Shown: one piece after another, positions 33,805 through 44,711 of the stretch
How positions within the stretch are numbered: the first letter of the stretch is position 1
How the letters are laid out: every line of letters starts with the position of its first letter
Source: Plotosus lineatus
Taxonomy: Eukaryota > Chordata > Actinopteri > Siluriformes > Plotosidae
Assembly (NCBI GenBank): GCA_024760905.1
Contig: CM045735.1
Span: 34,325,749 to 34,389,748 of the forward strand
Length of the DNA: 64,000 nucleotides
Direction of reading: 5' to 3'
The notes under the pieces: model-generated
Seen by the model: only the letters and a program-made list of their open reading frames with translations
What the model was told of the DNA's origin: nothing
The model's database searches: none
Program-made: the position numbers and the translations under genes

Positions 33805-34137
33805 AGGCAGCACGGTGTCGTGGTGCTCAGCACATCAGCCTCACAGCAAGAAGGCCTGGGCTCGATTCTCAGTCTGGGCATTTCATTTTCCTCCAGTGCT
33901 TGTGTGGGTTTCCTCTGAATACTCCAGTTTCCTCCCATAGTCCAAACGCATGCACAGTAGGTTAATTGGCTGTTCGAAATCTCCCCTGGGGGTGAATGGT
34001 TATGTGAGTGTTACCCTGCAATAGCCTGGCAACCTGTCCAGGGTGTACCCTGCCCTCACCTGGAGATGGCTGAGATGGGCACCAGCCTCACCGTGATCCT
34101 AATTAGGTTTAAGCAGTTCAGGAAATTAATTAATTAA
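33805..34137 (+). repeat. SINE-like repeat S1, plus copy
   Basis: GGCAGCACGGTGTCGTGGTG, CAGCAAGAAGGCCTGGGCTC, GTGTGGGTTTCCTCTGAATA, ending TAATTAGGTTTAAGCAGTTC. Nearly full length. Confidence 0.75.
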
Positions 34138-34164
34138 AATTGTTTTTCTGTTTCATGGGCATCA

Positions 34165-34293
34165 TCTGGTGTCCTCAGTGGGGCAGATGTGGATGGTTCT
34201 GGCCAATGCAAGTCAACACACACTTATGGTTAAGACCTTGTACAGCACTGTGGGGGGCCTAACAGGGATTTGAACCAACAACCTCTCAATAAC
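34165..34293 (-). repeat. tRNA-like SINE S5, first half (split by N2)
   Basis: Read in reverse with 37503-37545 it gives GTAGTGCTGGTCTCGTGATT and GGTTCAAATCCC boxes of a tRNA-like head. The LINE N2 sits between the two halves. Confidence 0.55.
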
Positions 34294-37200
34294 CCCTCCT
34301 TGAATCATCACCTTGTCGTGGTGGAGGGGTTTGCGTGACCTAATGATCCTAGGAGCTATGCTGTCTGGGGCATAATGCCACTGGAAGGGTCACCCAAGCT
34401 AAACAGGTCCTTGGTGAAGGTCCAGACGAAGTGTGATTCAGAAGACCTCTATGACCAAGAAACAGACAAGGATACAGTTTCCCTTGCCCAGACGTGGGTC
34501 ACCGGGGGCCCCCCCCCTGGAGCCAGGCCCGAGGGAGGGGCTCGAAAGTGAGTGCCTGGTGGTCGGGCTTCTGCCCATGGAGCCTGGTCGGGCCTAGCCC
34601 GAAAAGGAGACATGGGTCCACTCTCCCATGGACCCACAACCCATGGGAGGAGTTTTAGGGGTTGGGTGCAATGTGAGTTGGGTGGCACCCGAAGCTGGCA
34701 TGGGTTGGTTTGGACCGATCCTCGGTTACTTACTCTGACCCTCAGGACATGGAACGTCACCTCTCTGGCAGGGAAGGAGCCTGATCTGGTGCGTGAGGTG
34801 GACAGATACTGACTAGATATAGTCGGGCTCACCTCAACACATAGCTTGGGCTCTGGAACCACCTATTTCAAGAGAGACTGGTCCTTATTCCATTCTGGAG
34901 TTGCTCATGGGGAGAGGCAGCGAGCCGGTGTGGCATTCTTATTGACCCCGTCTCGGGGCCCAAATGTTGAGGTTCCACCCGGTTGGCGAAAGGGTAGCTT
35001 CCCTCCGTCTTCGGGTGTGGGTCCTGACTGTTATTTGTGCTTATGCACCAAATGACACTTTAGAGTACTCACCCTTCTTGGAGTCTTTTAGGGGGTGTTG
35101 TTGGAGAACACTCCCTTGGGAGACTCATTTGTTGTCTTGGGAGACTTCAACACCCATGTGGGCAACGATAGTGTGACCTGTAAGGGTGTGATCGGTAGGT
35201 ACGGCCACTCTAGTCTGAACCTGAATGGTGTTTCATTGTTGGACTTCTGTGCTTGTCACAGTTTGTCTATCACGAACACCATGTTCAAACATAAGTGTGC
35301 CCATAAGTGGACTTGGCACCAGGACACCCTAGGTTGCAGTTCGATGATTGACTTTGTAGTCGTCTCACCAGACTTGCGGCCGTATTTTCGGGACACTTGA
35401 GTGAAAAGAGGAGCTGAGCTGTCTACTTATCACCACCTGGTGGTGAGCTGGCTTCGCTGGCGGGGGAGGCTGCCTTCCAGACCTGGCAGGCCCAAGCGTG
35501 TAATTAGGGTATGCTGAGAATGTTTGGTGGAGTCTCCTGTCTGAGAGGCCTTTAACTCCCACCTCTGGCAGAGCTACAATCACGTCCTGGAGGAGGCAGG
35601 TGACATGGAATCCGAATGGGCCATGTTTCGTGCCTCCATTGCTGAGGCGGCAGCCCATAACTGTGGCTGGAAGGTTGTCGGTGCTAACGTGGTGGTAACC
35701 CCTGAACCTGGTGGTGGACACCTGAGGTGAAAGGGGCCATCCAGCTGAAAAAGGAGGCATATTGGGTTTTATTAGCCTGTGGGACTCCCGAGGCAGCGGA
35801 CAGGCACCGGTAGGCCAAACGTGCAAAATCTCGAGTGTGAAAGGAGTTCGGTGAGGGCCTGGAGAGTGATTATCGATTGGCCTCAAAAAGGTTCTGGACC
35901 ACCATCCGATGCCTCAGGAAGGGGAAGCAGTTCTCCACAAACACTGTTTACAGTGGAGGTGGGCAGCTGCTCACCTCGACTGGGGATGTCGTCGAGAGGT
36001 GGAGGGAATACTTTGAGGACCTCCTCAATCCCTCCAACACACCCTCCGTGGAGGAGGAAGACCCTGGGGGTTTGGGTGGGGGTCTTCCCATCACTGGAGT
36101 GGAGGTCACTGAGGTTGTCAAAAAGCTCCTCGGTGGTCGATCTCCAGGGTTGGATGAGATCCGCCCTGAATATCTCAGGGCTCCGGATGCTGTCGGACTG
36201 TCTTGGTTGATAAGTCACTGCAACATCGTGTGGTCATCGGGGCTGTACCTCTGGATTGGCGAACTGGGGTGGTGTTCCCGATTTTTGAGAAGGGGGACCG
36301 GAGGGTGTGTTCCAATTATCGGGGAATCACACTCCTCGGCCTGCCCGGGAAAGTCTATGCAGGGGTAATGGAGAAGAGGATCCCACCGATAGTCGAACCT
36401 CGGATTCAGTGGTCGTAGCACTCTTGACCAACTCTATACGCTCCTTCTCCTTCGTGTCCCTTGAACAATTTTGTGGGGCGTGCTCCGGGAGTACGGCATT
36501 CCGGACCCGTTGCTACGGGCCATTCGATCGCTGTATCACCGGAGCCAGAGTTTGGTCCGTATTAGTAACAGCAGGTCAAATTCGTTTCCGGTGGGAGTTG
36601 GAGTCCGCCAAGGCTGTCCTTTGTCACCGATTCTGTTCATAATTTTTATGAACGTTGAGGGGCTCTGGTTTGGTGGCTATCAGATCTTGTCTCTGCTTTT
36701 TGCAGACGATGTCCTTTTGGCTTCATCAGGTCGGGACCTCTTGCTCTCATTGGAGCAATTCACAGTTGAGTGAGAATCAGCCGGGATGAAAATCAGTACC
36801 TCCAAGTCTGAGGCCATGGTTCTCAGTTGGACAAGGGTGAAATGCACCCTCTGTGTCAGGAATGAGGGCCTGCCTATAGTGGAGGAGTTTAAGTATCTTG
36901 GGGTCTTGTTCACAAGTGAGGGAAGGATGGAGCGGGAGATCAACAGCTGGATCACTGCAGCCTCTGCTGTTAAATGGAGCCTGTACCGGTCCGTCGTGGT
37001 GAAGAAGGAGCTGAGCCGCAAGGTGAAGCAATTAATTTACCAGTTGATCTACGTTCCAACCCTCACCTATGGTCACGAGCTTTGGGTAGTGACTGAAAGA
37101 ACAAGATCACGGATACAAGATGCTGAAATGAGCTTCCTTAGTCGGGTGGCGGGGTTCTCCCTTAGAGATAAGGTGAGAAGCTCTACCATCCGGGGTGAGA

Positions 37201-37502
37201 TCAGAGTAGATCCGCTGCTCTTCCACATTGAGAGGGGCAGTTGAGGTGGCTTGGGCATCTGGTCAGAATGCCTCCCGGACGCCTCCCTAGTGTGGTGTTT
37301 TGGGCATGTCCAACCGGGAAGAGACCCCGGGGTCGGCCTAGAACACTATGGAGGGACTATGTCTCTTGGCTTGTCTGGGACTGCCTCGGTGTCCCCCCGG
37401 AAGAGTTGGAGGAAGTGGCTGGGGAGAGGGACGTCTGGACCTCTTTGCTCAAGTTGCTGCACCCGCGACCCGACCCTGGACTTAGCGGAAGAAGATGAGA
37501 TG
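34294..37502 (+). mobile_element. LINE N2, probably full-length insertion
   Basis: It starts CCCTCCTTGAATCATCACCT and ends GGAAGAAGATGAGATG. It is bounded by a 14-bp imperfect direct repeat, AACCTCTCAATAAC (34280-34293) and AACCTCTTAATCAC (37503-37516). At 3.2 kb with a (GATGA)-like tail it is a classic target-primed insertion. Clade not assigned. It differs from the RTE family and from N1. Confidence 0.8.
34735..37497 (+). pseudogene. N2 APE-reverse transcriptase, broken
   Basis: APE pieces run from 34735 (TLRTWNVTSLAGKEPDLVRE) through VGLTSTHSLGSG, ICAYAPND, VVLGDFNTHVGND and SMIDFVVVSPDLRPY (to 35400). RT pieces follow: 35877-36368 (WREYFEDLLNPSN, RSPGLDEIRPEYL), then VVFPIFEKGDRRVCSNYRGI, GVRQGCPLSPILFIIFM, LLFADDVLLASS (catalytic FADD intact), MKISTSKSEAMVLSW and EEFKYLGVLFTSEGRM. 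The C-terminal part has YVPTLTYGHELWVVTERTRS, LRWLGHLVRMPPGRLPSVVF and RPRGRPRTLWRDY. At least six stops or frame changes separate them, including a TGA at 34809-34811 and a TGA at 36771-36773. The region around the DLxKAFD box is degraded. Confidence 0.83.
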
Positions 37503-37545
37503 AACCTCTTAATCACGAGACCAGCACTACACCACTGGCCCAGTG
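37503..37545 (-). repeat. tRNA-like SINE S5, second half
   Basis: Continues the S5 head after the N2 insertion: AATCACGAGACCAGCACTAC and CACTGGCC. Starts with the duplicated target site. Confidence 0.5.
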
Positions 37546-37910
37546 TGGCATGTTACAAAGCAAAAGTCAGCTCATATGGGCTGCATGAACACAATGAGTT
37601 CAATGTCATTGAACAGCCTTGATAGTCACCAGATCTCAATTCAAAAGAGCACCTTTCGGAAGTGGTACAGCCTCACAGCATGAATGTTCCACTGCTAAAG
37701 CTGCATCAATGATATCATACAATCATTTCAACATGGACCAGAATCTCAATGGAATGTTTCCAACACCTTGTGCAACTAACATCATAAAGATCTGAGGCTA
37801 TTCTGAGAGCAAACATTCTTTTCATTATAAGGTGGTCGATACACACTTGAATCCTCTGCAGTAATGCCAATGGAGATGACTGCAGTATGTCAGAATACAT
37901 ATTCATATCA
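37546..37910 (+). pseudogene. Degenerate Tc1-like remnant T3, another family
   Basis: GTCACCAGATCTCAATTCAA, then AGAGCACCTTTCGGAAGTGG, corresponds to the SPDLNPIEHLW-type catalytic end of a Tc1 transposase. CAACATGGACCAGAATCTCA and GGAATGTTTCCAACACCTTG follow in family order. It is unrelated at the sequence level to copies C1-C6. No frame survives. Confidence 0.6.
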
Positions 37911-38036
37911 TATCTCTGCCAAAGTACACTCTAATTAAAATCTATTCATAACAGCAGCTTATGAGCACCCCAGTGACCAACTTGCAATATTCATCCAATA
38001 AAGTAAAGAAAACATTAAACTTGAAGGACACACGGA

Positions 38037-38283
38037 AAATTAGTGGTTAACATGTCTGCCTTACAGCAAGAAGGTCAGAGTTTGATTCCCAGCTCAGATG
38101 TTTCCAGGTGGAGTTTGCATGCTCAACCTGTGCTTGTGTGGGTTTCCTCCGGATACTCCGGTTTACTTCCACAGTCCAAACATATGCACAGTAACCTAAT
38201 TGGCTGTTCCAAATCACGTTAGGTGTCAGTGTGAATGGTTATATGAATGTTGGCCCTGCGAAGGTCTGGCGGGCTGTCTAGGG
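38037..38283 (+). repeat. SINE-like repeat S1, first part (split by hAT H4)
   Basis: Starts ATTAGTGGTTAACATGTCTG, CAGCAAGAAGGTCAGAGTTT, and runs to GGGCTGTCTAGGG, where H4 interrupts it. It resumes at 39433. Confidence 0.75.
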
Positions 38284-39432
38284 CAGGGGTCGGCAACTTT
38301 TGCCATTCAAAGAGCCACTTGGACCCGTTTTCCACATTAAAGAAAACACTGGGAGCCACAAGTCCTTTTTTGACATTTAAAATCAAATAACACTGCATGT
38401 AATCTTTTCCCGCTTTTTTTCTTCATGTTAATATAAAACAATGTGTTGCATTGATTTAAACGACTGCAGAGACTATTAAATTACAATTCTGCTTGTAACA
38501 GAAATATTTAGATTAAAAAAAATTGCCAGCTTTCCCGCGACCCTAATAAGGATTAAGTGGCTCAGAAAATGAATGAATGTGTTCAAGTCCTTCTTGTATT
38601 TTTATAAAGAAAAAGAATATCTATCCCACGAAGTGAGGGACAGGGTACAGCCAGATGTGTTAACGGGTTGGGTTGTCTACCTCACCATCCCTTTGTGGGA
38701 TCTTTTTTTCTTTATTTGTTATATTAATGTTGTTTTTTCATAGTTTCAATTTACAAAAACGACATCAACACAGAAAAGTATATGAAGACTTATTTTAAGA
38801 AGGAGCCTGCTCAACATTGTTTTAAATAATATTAATGCTTAATGCTGCACTGACCGACCCATTCTCAGAGTGGAGATTGAACCACACCCTGTCTTTTATT
38901 TTGTCACTGGGAGGAAAGTTATTTAATTCGGAGATTGCTGTGTATAAATAAATTTCATCCAACGTCTCTACTTCAGCTGTGATTTCCGTTTCTGGATTAC
39001 AAACCCCAGCTGCAGAAAAAAATCTCTCGCTCGCCGCGCTGCTGCTTGCCATGAGCTCTTTTATATTTATTTGGTGTGGGCGGGGTTATTTTGTGTGTGT
39101 TTCTGTGTTCTTATGGACACACACACACACACACACAATCACCCCGCACACACCAAATAAATATCCGCCCACACCCGTGACTATTAATTTTCGTCTATGT
39201 AATTTTCAACCTTAAAAGAGCATTTTTGGACAGGAACCCACGTCATTCAGGTGAAAGCTGGTTTAACTCTCTAAGCCCTGAAAGCCCGAAGTGCCTCCAA
39301 TGTGAGTAAATAAGCATGTGGTGCACCCGTCGGCCACTGTAAAGTACAACATTATTTTGAAAAGCCACGGAGCTGCACCAGAGAGGTGAAAGAGTCACAT
39401 GTGGCCCGGGAGCCGTGGGTTGTCAATTCCTG
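38284..39432 (-). mobile_element. hAT element H4
   Basis: The left end CAGGGGTCGGCAACTTTTGC and the right end GGGTTGTCAATTCCTG are inverted repeats. The 8-bp target duplication GTCTAGGG is perfect (38276-38283 and 39433-39440). The element is 1,149 bp. The minus strand keeps the end of a hAT transposase, MASSSAASERFFSAAG (39052-38822), the dimerisation motif of the family. The rest is deleted, so it is non-autonomous. It also contains, at 38524-38578, a stretch matching the 3' end of repeat S1. Confidence 0.88.
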
Positions 39433-39525
39433 GTCTAGGGTGTACGCTACCATTGCCCAACGTCAGCTGAAATGGGTGCCCGCCTCCCCGTGACCCTAAT
39501 TAGGAATATGCAGCAGAAGCGCAAA
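39433..39525 (+). repeat. SINE-like repeat S1, second part
   Basis: GTCTAGGGTGTACGCTACC, then CAGCTGAAATGGGTGCCCGC and CCCCGTGACCCTAATTAGGA, continuing the S1 copy after H4. Confidence 0.75.
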
Positions 39526-40956
39526 GTGCATCTGCTTGTTTGGCAGCCCTGGCTGGGTATGATGCAATAAGCACATTTCACATCCTATCTTGCAAGATAA
39601 AATAATACTTATTACTAGCTAGAATGTGAGCTGAATCATCTCTAAAACTACAAGGTCCTAATTGCACCGCATATTCCACCCCTCCCAAAAAACAAAAAAA
39701 AAAAACCCTGTCAAATCCATTCATAACTGTTATTTGTAGACTTGCTAACAAATTAACGAACCAACCAATGTCAAGAAAAACATGACTTCCTTGGCCATGT
39801 GTATATATAGTGCTGTAGTGGTGGGTACACGGCGGTACACGTTGTGTACCCACTTGTTTTAGTGACTGAGTTGCGAGTACTGACTTAATTTGGTCTACTT
39901 TATAGTTGATCAAAGTAAATTTCCGCCACTGTGTAAATAAAAAGCGGAGATGAAGTGCTAAATAGTTTCAAAGCCTAAGGTTATTTTAGTAAATCTAGTC
40001 ATAATCATGATTCCGTATACACCACGAATCAGCCTTATAGTATTATTCCTCTGATTGGATACTGCTAGCTGAGCTCCAGATTTGTCTCCAATGAACTTCC
40101 GGCTTTGATTCGCCATGCACGGGTTTAGTCATGTAAAGAGTGCAGAAAGCCTGCAAGCCGAGTCCAACAAAGTCCCCGGTAAGTAAGGCTAAGCGAACCT
40201 TATATTTGGTTCACACGGTCACACCCAGTGACAGACCTACATCCCAGAAAACTGTTATTTTAAGATCAAACAAGCATTTCTGCAGTCAGTTTATGAACTG
40301 TTTGTCCTTGTTGACAGGTCTTACTTTTTGGTAATAACTAAATGGTTAATCCAAGCTAACGTTGTACACATATTATATACTTACTAAAAGATACTAAAAG
40401 ATTAAAAAATATATATATTATATAATTACTAAAAGATAAAAAAGATACTAAAAATATTATATACTGACTAAAAGATGTTATGCCAATCCATATTGATCAA
40501 GTACTTTCTTGGATATCGTCATTTAAGAAGTCACCATTAATTATTGAAGGAATGAATAATTATAATTAGCACTAACAACACTTCTTTATAATTACATATG
40601 TACTAATATATGGAACATTGGAAATGGCCTAATGTCTTGCAGTGTATATATAATATATTGTCATTTGTGGTTTGCATATTGTACTTCTAACACATGTACC
40701 AAGTAACTTGTGTGTGTTTTTTATGCAATTTTTGATAATTGTTAGATAAAATACATATATAGCATACTCATTATAGATTTCAGCACTAACATTTTAAAAG
40801 TAAATATCTATATTTAAGTGAAAATGAACATACAATATTATTTACTAATTTCTTTGTTGTATTTTTTCTTATTACAGATATAATTGTCAAGTTATGTAAA
40901 TTTTATAATAGCTCAGACTAACTGTTTTTAAAGTTGAAATGCTCAAAAATGCATCT
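39526..40956. other. whrn intron DNA without recognised features
   Basis: AT-rich, with several ACTAAAAGAT repeats at about 40380-40470. No exon or transposon recognised. Confidence 0.5.
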
Positions 40957-41290
40957 CTCTTCTTCTTCTCCTTTTGGCTTTTCCCTTCAGGGGTTGCCAC
41001 AGCGAATCATCTGCCTCCATCTCACCCTATCCTTTGCATCTTCTTCTCTTACACTAACTACCGTCATGTCCTCCTTCACCACATCCATGAATCGTCTCTT
41101 TGATCTTCCCCTCGGCATTCTGCCTGGTAGTTCCAACCTCGGCATCCTACTACCAATATACTCACTATCCCTCATCTGTACATGTCCAAACCATTTCAAT
41201 CTAGCCTCTCTGACTTTGTCTCCAAAACGTCTTACATGTGCTGTCCCTCTGATGTGCTCATTCCTGATCTTATCCATCCTCGTTACTCCC
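40957..41290 (-). mobile_element. RTE LINE fragment R4 (3' end)
   Basis: The minus strand from 41292 to 40987 encodes the RTE C-terminus: GVTRMDKIRNEHIRGTAHVR, WFGHVQMRDSEYIG and RPRGRSKRRF-like end. It finishes with the 3' tail GGTTGCCACAGCGAATCATC reversed. Heavily 5' truncated, as is usual for LINE insertions. Confidence 0.85.
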
Positions 41291-41294
41291 AACT

Positions 41295-41808
41295 TTTTTA
41301 AGTTGTTTAATTCAGTAAATGTTTAATAAATGTGGGTGCATTTGAGCTCATCTGGAATTCCAATCCCTCAAGGAATTAAGTTAAAGTTGAGTTTGGACCT
41401 TTGGATCTGTCAAACAGGGAATGCGCTTCGAATTCCATGTCTTATGGGCATGGCCCGCAATGCGAGAATAAACGTTTGTATTGCATACATTGTAATGCAT
41501 CTGTGTGTGTGTGTGTGTGCGTGTGTGAGAGAAAGCGAGAGCTAGAGAGAGACAGGTGTCTGTGTGTGTTAATAAAAAATGTTTAATAATGGTTTAATAA
41601 ATAATTTTATTTATTTATTTTTTTTTACCACATATTTCAGACAAAATTGGTGTAGTTTATCAGTTTTAAAGGGTTTATGGGGTTTATCCAGTCCAAAGAC
41701 TGGAGCCTTGGAACAAATGTTAAATGTAAAATGCGACCTCTTCTGACGAAATTCCTGCATTATGCAAAAGGCGCTGGAATGGATTCATTTCGTAGGTAGG
41801 GGGCCAAC

Positions 41809-41812
<4 letters not shown>
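41295..41812 (-). mobile_element. Pogo-like MITE fragment P9
   Basis: It shares with P6 and P2 the stretches GTTTAATAAATGTGGGTGCA, TTTGAGCTCATCTGGAATTC, GGTTTATCCAGTCCAAAGAC and the terminus GTAGGGGGCCAACTA. The other end is missing next to R4. It contains (TG)n and (AG)n in the middle. Confidence 0.65.
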
Positions 41813-41869
<57 letters not shown>

Positions 41870-41888
41870 GTATGTATATGTATGTATG
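41813..41888. repeat. (TA)n(TG)n microsatellite
   Basis: TATATA then TGTGTG repeats following the P9 terminus. Confidence 0.9.
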
Positions 41889-42035
41889 TATTCCCGGCCT
41901 GGGCGTTTCTGTGTAGTGTTTGCATGTTCTCCCCATGCTTCGTGCTTGCGGTGGTTTCCTCTGGGTGCTCCGGCTTCCTCTCACAATGCAAACAAATGCA
42001 CAGTAGGTTAATTGGCCGTTCTAAATTGCATCATG
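41889..42035 (+). repeat. SINE-like repeat S1, partial plus copy
   Basis: TTCCCGGCCTGGGCGTTTCT, GTGGTTTCCTCTGGGTGCTC and CACAGTAGGTTAATTGGCC. Head and 3' end are missing. Confidence 0.65.
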
Positions 42036-42155
42036 CAGAAGGCAATGGCAAACCACTGCACTAATCCTGCCAAGAAAACCTCCATGAAGATGATAACCAG
42101 GGCGTTATCCTTCATGGCGGGTCGCCAATGGTCGTCCTACGACTCGGACACTAGA
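42036..42155 (+). repeat. BovB/RTE-like 3' end fragment
   Basis: GAAGGCAATGGCAAACCACT, TCCTGCCAAGAAAACCTCCA, CATGGCGGGTCGCCAATGG and GACTCGGACAC follow the order seen in BovB-type LINE and derived SINE 3' ends of amniotes. This comparison is from memory. The fragment has no coding sequence and is unlike the RTE family elsewhere in the window. Confidence 0.4.
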
Positions 42156-42165
42156 TACATAGATC

Positions 42166-42168
42166 GAG

Positions 42169-42211
<43 letters not shown>
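42166..42211. repeat. (TA)n(CA)n microsatellite
   Basis: ATATATAC then ACAC repeats, ending at the left terminus of Tc1 C5. Confidence 0.9.
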
Positions 42212-42214
<3 letters not shown>

Positions 42215-44094
42215 GTCCTTCTCAAAAAATTAGTATTTTGTGATAAAGTTCATTATTTTCTATAATGTACTGATAAAAATTAGACTTTCATATATTTTAG
42301 ATTCATTACACACAACTTAAGTAGTTCAAGCCTTTTCTTGTTTTCATATTGATAATTTTGGCAGAAAAGTAAAGAAAAACCAAAAATCCCTATCTCAAAA
42401 AATTAGTATATTTCATTCGACCAATAAAAAAAAAGTGTTTTTAATACAAAAAAGTCAACCTTCAAATAATTATGTTCAGTTATGCACTCAATACTTGGTC
42501 GGGAATCCTTTTGCAGAAATGACTGCTTCAATGCGGCGTGGCATGCAGGCAATTAGCCTGTGGCACTACTGAGGTGTTATGGAGGCCCAGGATGCTTCGA
42601 TAGCGGCCTTAAGCTCATCCACAGTGTTGGGTCTGGTGTCTCTCAACTTTCTCTTCACAATATCTCTCAGATTGTCTATGGGGTTCAGGTCAGGAGAGTT
42701 GGCAGGCCAATTGAGCACAGTAATACCATGGTCTGTAAACCATTTACCAGTGGTTTTGGCACTGTGAGCAGGTGCCAAGTCATGCTGAAAAATGAAAATC
42801 TTCATCTCCATAAAGCTTTTCAGCAGATGGAAGCATGAAGTGCTCCAAAATCTCCTGATAGCTAGCTGCATTGACCCTGCCCTTGATAAAACACAGTGGA
42901 CCAACACCAGCAGCTGACATGGCACCCAGACAATCACAGACTGTGTGTACTTGACACTGGACTTCAGGCATTTTGGCATTTCCTTCTCCCCAGTCTTCCT
43001 CCAGACTTTGGCACCTTGATTTCCAAATGACATGCAAAATTTGTTTTCATCCGAAAAAAGTACTTTGGACCACTGAGCAACAGTCCAGTGGTGCTTTTCT
43101 GTAGCCCAGGTCAGGCGCTTCTGCCGCTGCTTCTGGTTCAAAAGTGGCTTGCCCTGAGGAATGCGGCACCTGTAGCCCAGTCCACTGCTTCCACAGGTCC
43201 CCCAAGGTCTGGAATCAGCCCTTCTCCACAATCTTCCTCAGGGTCCGGTCACCCCTTCTGGTTGTGCAGCGTTTTCTGCCACACTTATTCCTTCCCAGAC
43301 ATCCCACTGAGGTGCCTTGATGCAGCACTCTGGGAACAGTCTATTTCGCTCAGAGATTTCTTTGTGTCTCACCTTCTGGCTTGAGGGTGTCAATGATGGC
43401 CTTCTGGACAGCAATCAGGTCGGCAGTCTTACCCAGGATTGCAGTTTTGAGTAATGACCAGGCTGGGAGTTTTTAAAAGCCTCAGGAATCTTTTTCAGGT
43501 GTTTAGAGTTAATTCGTTGATTCAGATGATTAGGTTAATAGCTCAAGGGGGCAGTGGTGGTCTAGTGGTATAGGGCGTTGGATCGCTGATCCAAAAGGTT
43601 GGGGGTTCGAGTCCCACTCTCCACAAGGTTGTCACTGTCCTCCCCAGTGCGGCTAACTGGGTTATCAAAGGTGGGCCATGTCTCTCACTGTCTATGGTGA
43701 GAGGCATGGAAAAGAACCATTGCTGACTTTCGTAAAGAGTAGGCTGCAAAGTCGTCAGCGTGTTTCTGTCCCTTGCTAAAAAGGATTGTGACAGGAAGGG
43801 CATCCGACTTAAAAACCTCTGCCAAATGAAACGTGCGAATCAAATGATTCGCTGTGGTGACTCCCAAGTAAAAGGGAAGAAGCCAAAAGGAAGACAGACA
43901 GATTAATAGCTCGTTTAGAGTACCTTTTCATGATATGCTAATTTTGTGAGATAGGAATTTTGGGTTTTCATGAGCTGTATTTCAAAATCATCAGTATTAA
44001 AACAATAAAAGACCTGAAATATTTCAGTCGGTGTGCAATGAATGTAAAATATATGAAACTTCAATTTTTATCAGTACATTACAGAAAACAATGA
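42212..44094 (-). mobile_element. Tc1-like element C5, with SINE inside
   Basis: The left terminus CTGGTCCTTCTCAAAAAATT is present. The right terminus is cut at about 44094, where (CA)n begins, losing roughly 45 bp. Minus-strand transposase: 43231-42566 is open from the deleted junction through VLFSDENKFCMSF, FQHDLAPAHSAKTTGKW and WPANSPDLNPIDNLRD, where the catalytic Glu is Asp, to a stop at 42568. It shares the 34-bp deletion. SINE S2 (43545-43902) sits near its 5' side. Confidence 0.88.
43545..43902 (+). mobile_element. tRNA-headed SINE S2, complete plus copy
   Basis: It is flanked by a perfect 10-bp duplication TTAATAGCTC (43535-43544 and 43903-43912). Head: GGGGGCAGTGGTGGTCTAGT with A box, then GGTTGGGGGTTCGAGTCCCA with B box. 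Next come a body of about 190 bp, GTGACAGGAAGGGCATCCGA with CTTAAAAACCTCTGCCAAAT (resembling the RTE LINE 5' leader), and AATGATTCGCTGTGG with AAAGGGAAGAAGCCAAAAGG (resembling the RTE LINE 3' end). It has no coding capacity and would be transcribed by RNA polymerase III from the internal boxes. Confidence 0.85.
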
Positions 44095-44179
<85 letters not shown>

Positions 44180-44189
44180 CACACACACA
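44095..44189. repeat. (CA)n(TA)n(CA)n microsatellite
   Basis: CA, about 27 TA units, then CA, between the broken end of C5 and Tc1-like T2. Confidence 0.95.
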
Positions 44190-44708
44190 CAGTTGTGTTC
44201 AAAATAACCACAGTATGTTTAAGGATTTTGAGCTTTATTTCCTTTAAAAATATATTTTATTCCCATACACACAAATGCAATTGGAACACAACACATTCTA
44301 TTCTAAATCAAAACATGAAGAAAAATATATCAAAGTTGTTGTTCCTTTAAAGAAACTGAAAAGTGAATAGTATACTGTTAAAAAAGAAGTGTCTGCTTTC
44401 TTCTTTACAAACGCAAACATTTACTGTATAAACTTAAAAATGTTAAGATTTTTGCTTCCTTTGAATCACTGAACTAATATTTAGTTGTATAACCACTGTT
44501 TCTGAGAATTGCTGCACATCTATGTTGCATGAACTCCACCAACGTCTGGCACCTGTGAGCAGGTTTTCCAGCCAAGGATGATGGGACTACATTCCACAGG
44601 TGTTCTGTATTTCTTGGTTTTGCCTCAGAAACTGCATTTTCGATGTCACCCCGCAAGTTTTCTATTGGATTAAGGTCTGGCGATTGCGCCAGCCACTTCT
44701 TAGGCATC
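44190..44708 (-). mobile_element. Tc1-like fragment T2, second family
   Basis: The terminus CAGTTGTGTTCAAAATAACC begins at 44190. The minus strand 44707-44474 encodes the transposase C-terminus with QSPDLNPIENLRGDIENAV, HRCQTLVEFMQHRC and end NSGYTTKY. The element is cut off just upstream of the DLNPIE box, where LINE N3 begins. Confidence 0.8.
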
Positions 44709-44711
44709 AGA

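Noticed and set aside
34294..34500. A host gene 5' exon suggested by the GC-rich stretch at 34500-34720
   Set aside because: The sequence is the 5' leader of LINE N2, shown by the target duplication and the following APE motifs.
41785..41991. ORFs made of Tyr-Ile or His-Thr repeats here and at 10400, 46783, 47027, 50079 and 61352
   Set aside because: They are translations of (TA)n and (CA)n microsatellites.
43545..43620. A tRNA gene (GGTCTAGTGGTATAGGG and GGTTCGAGTCCC boxes)
   Set aside because: The boxes head a longer repeat with a LINE-like tail and target duplication, and recur at 10607, 21548 and 48252. It is a SINE, not a tRNA gene.
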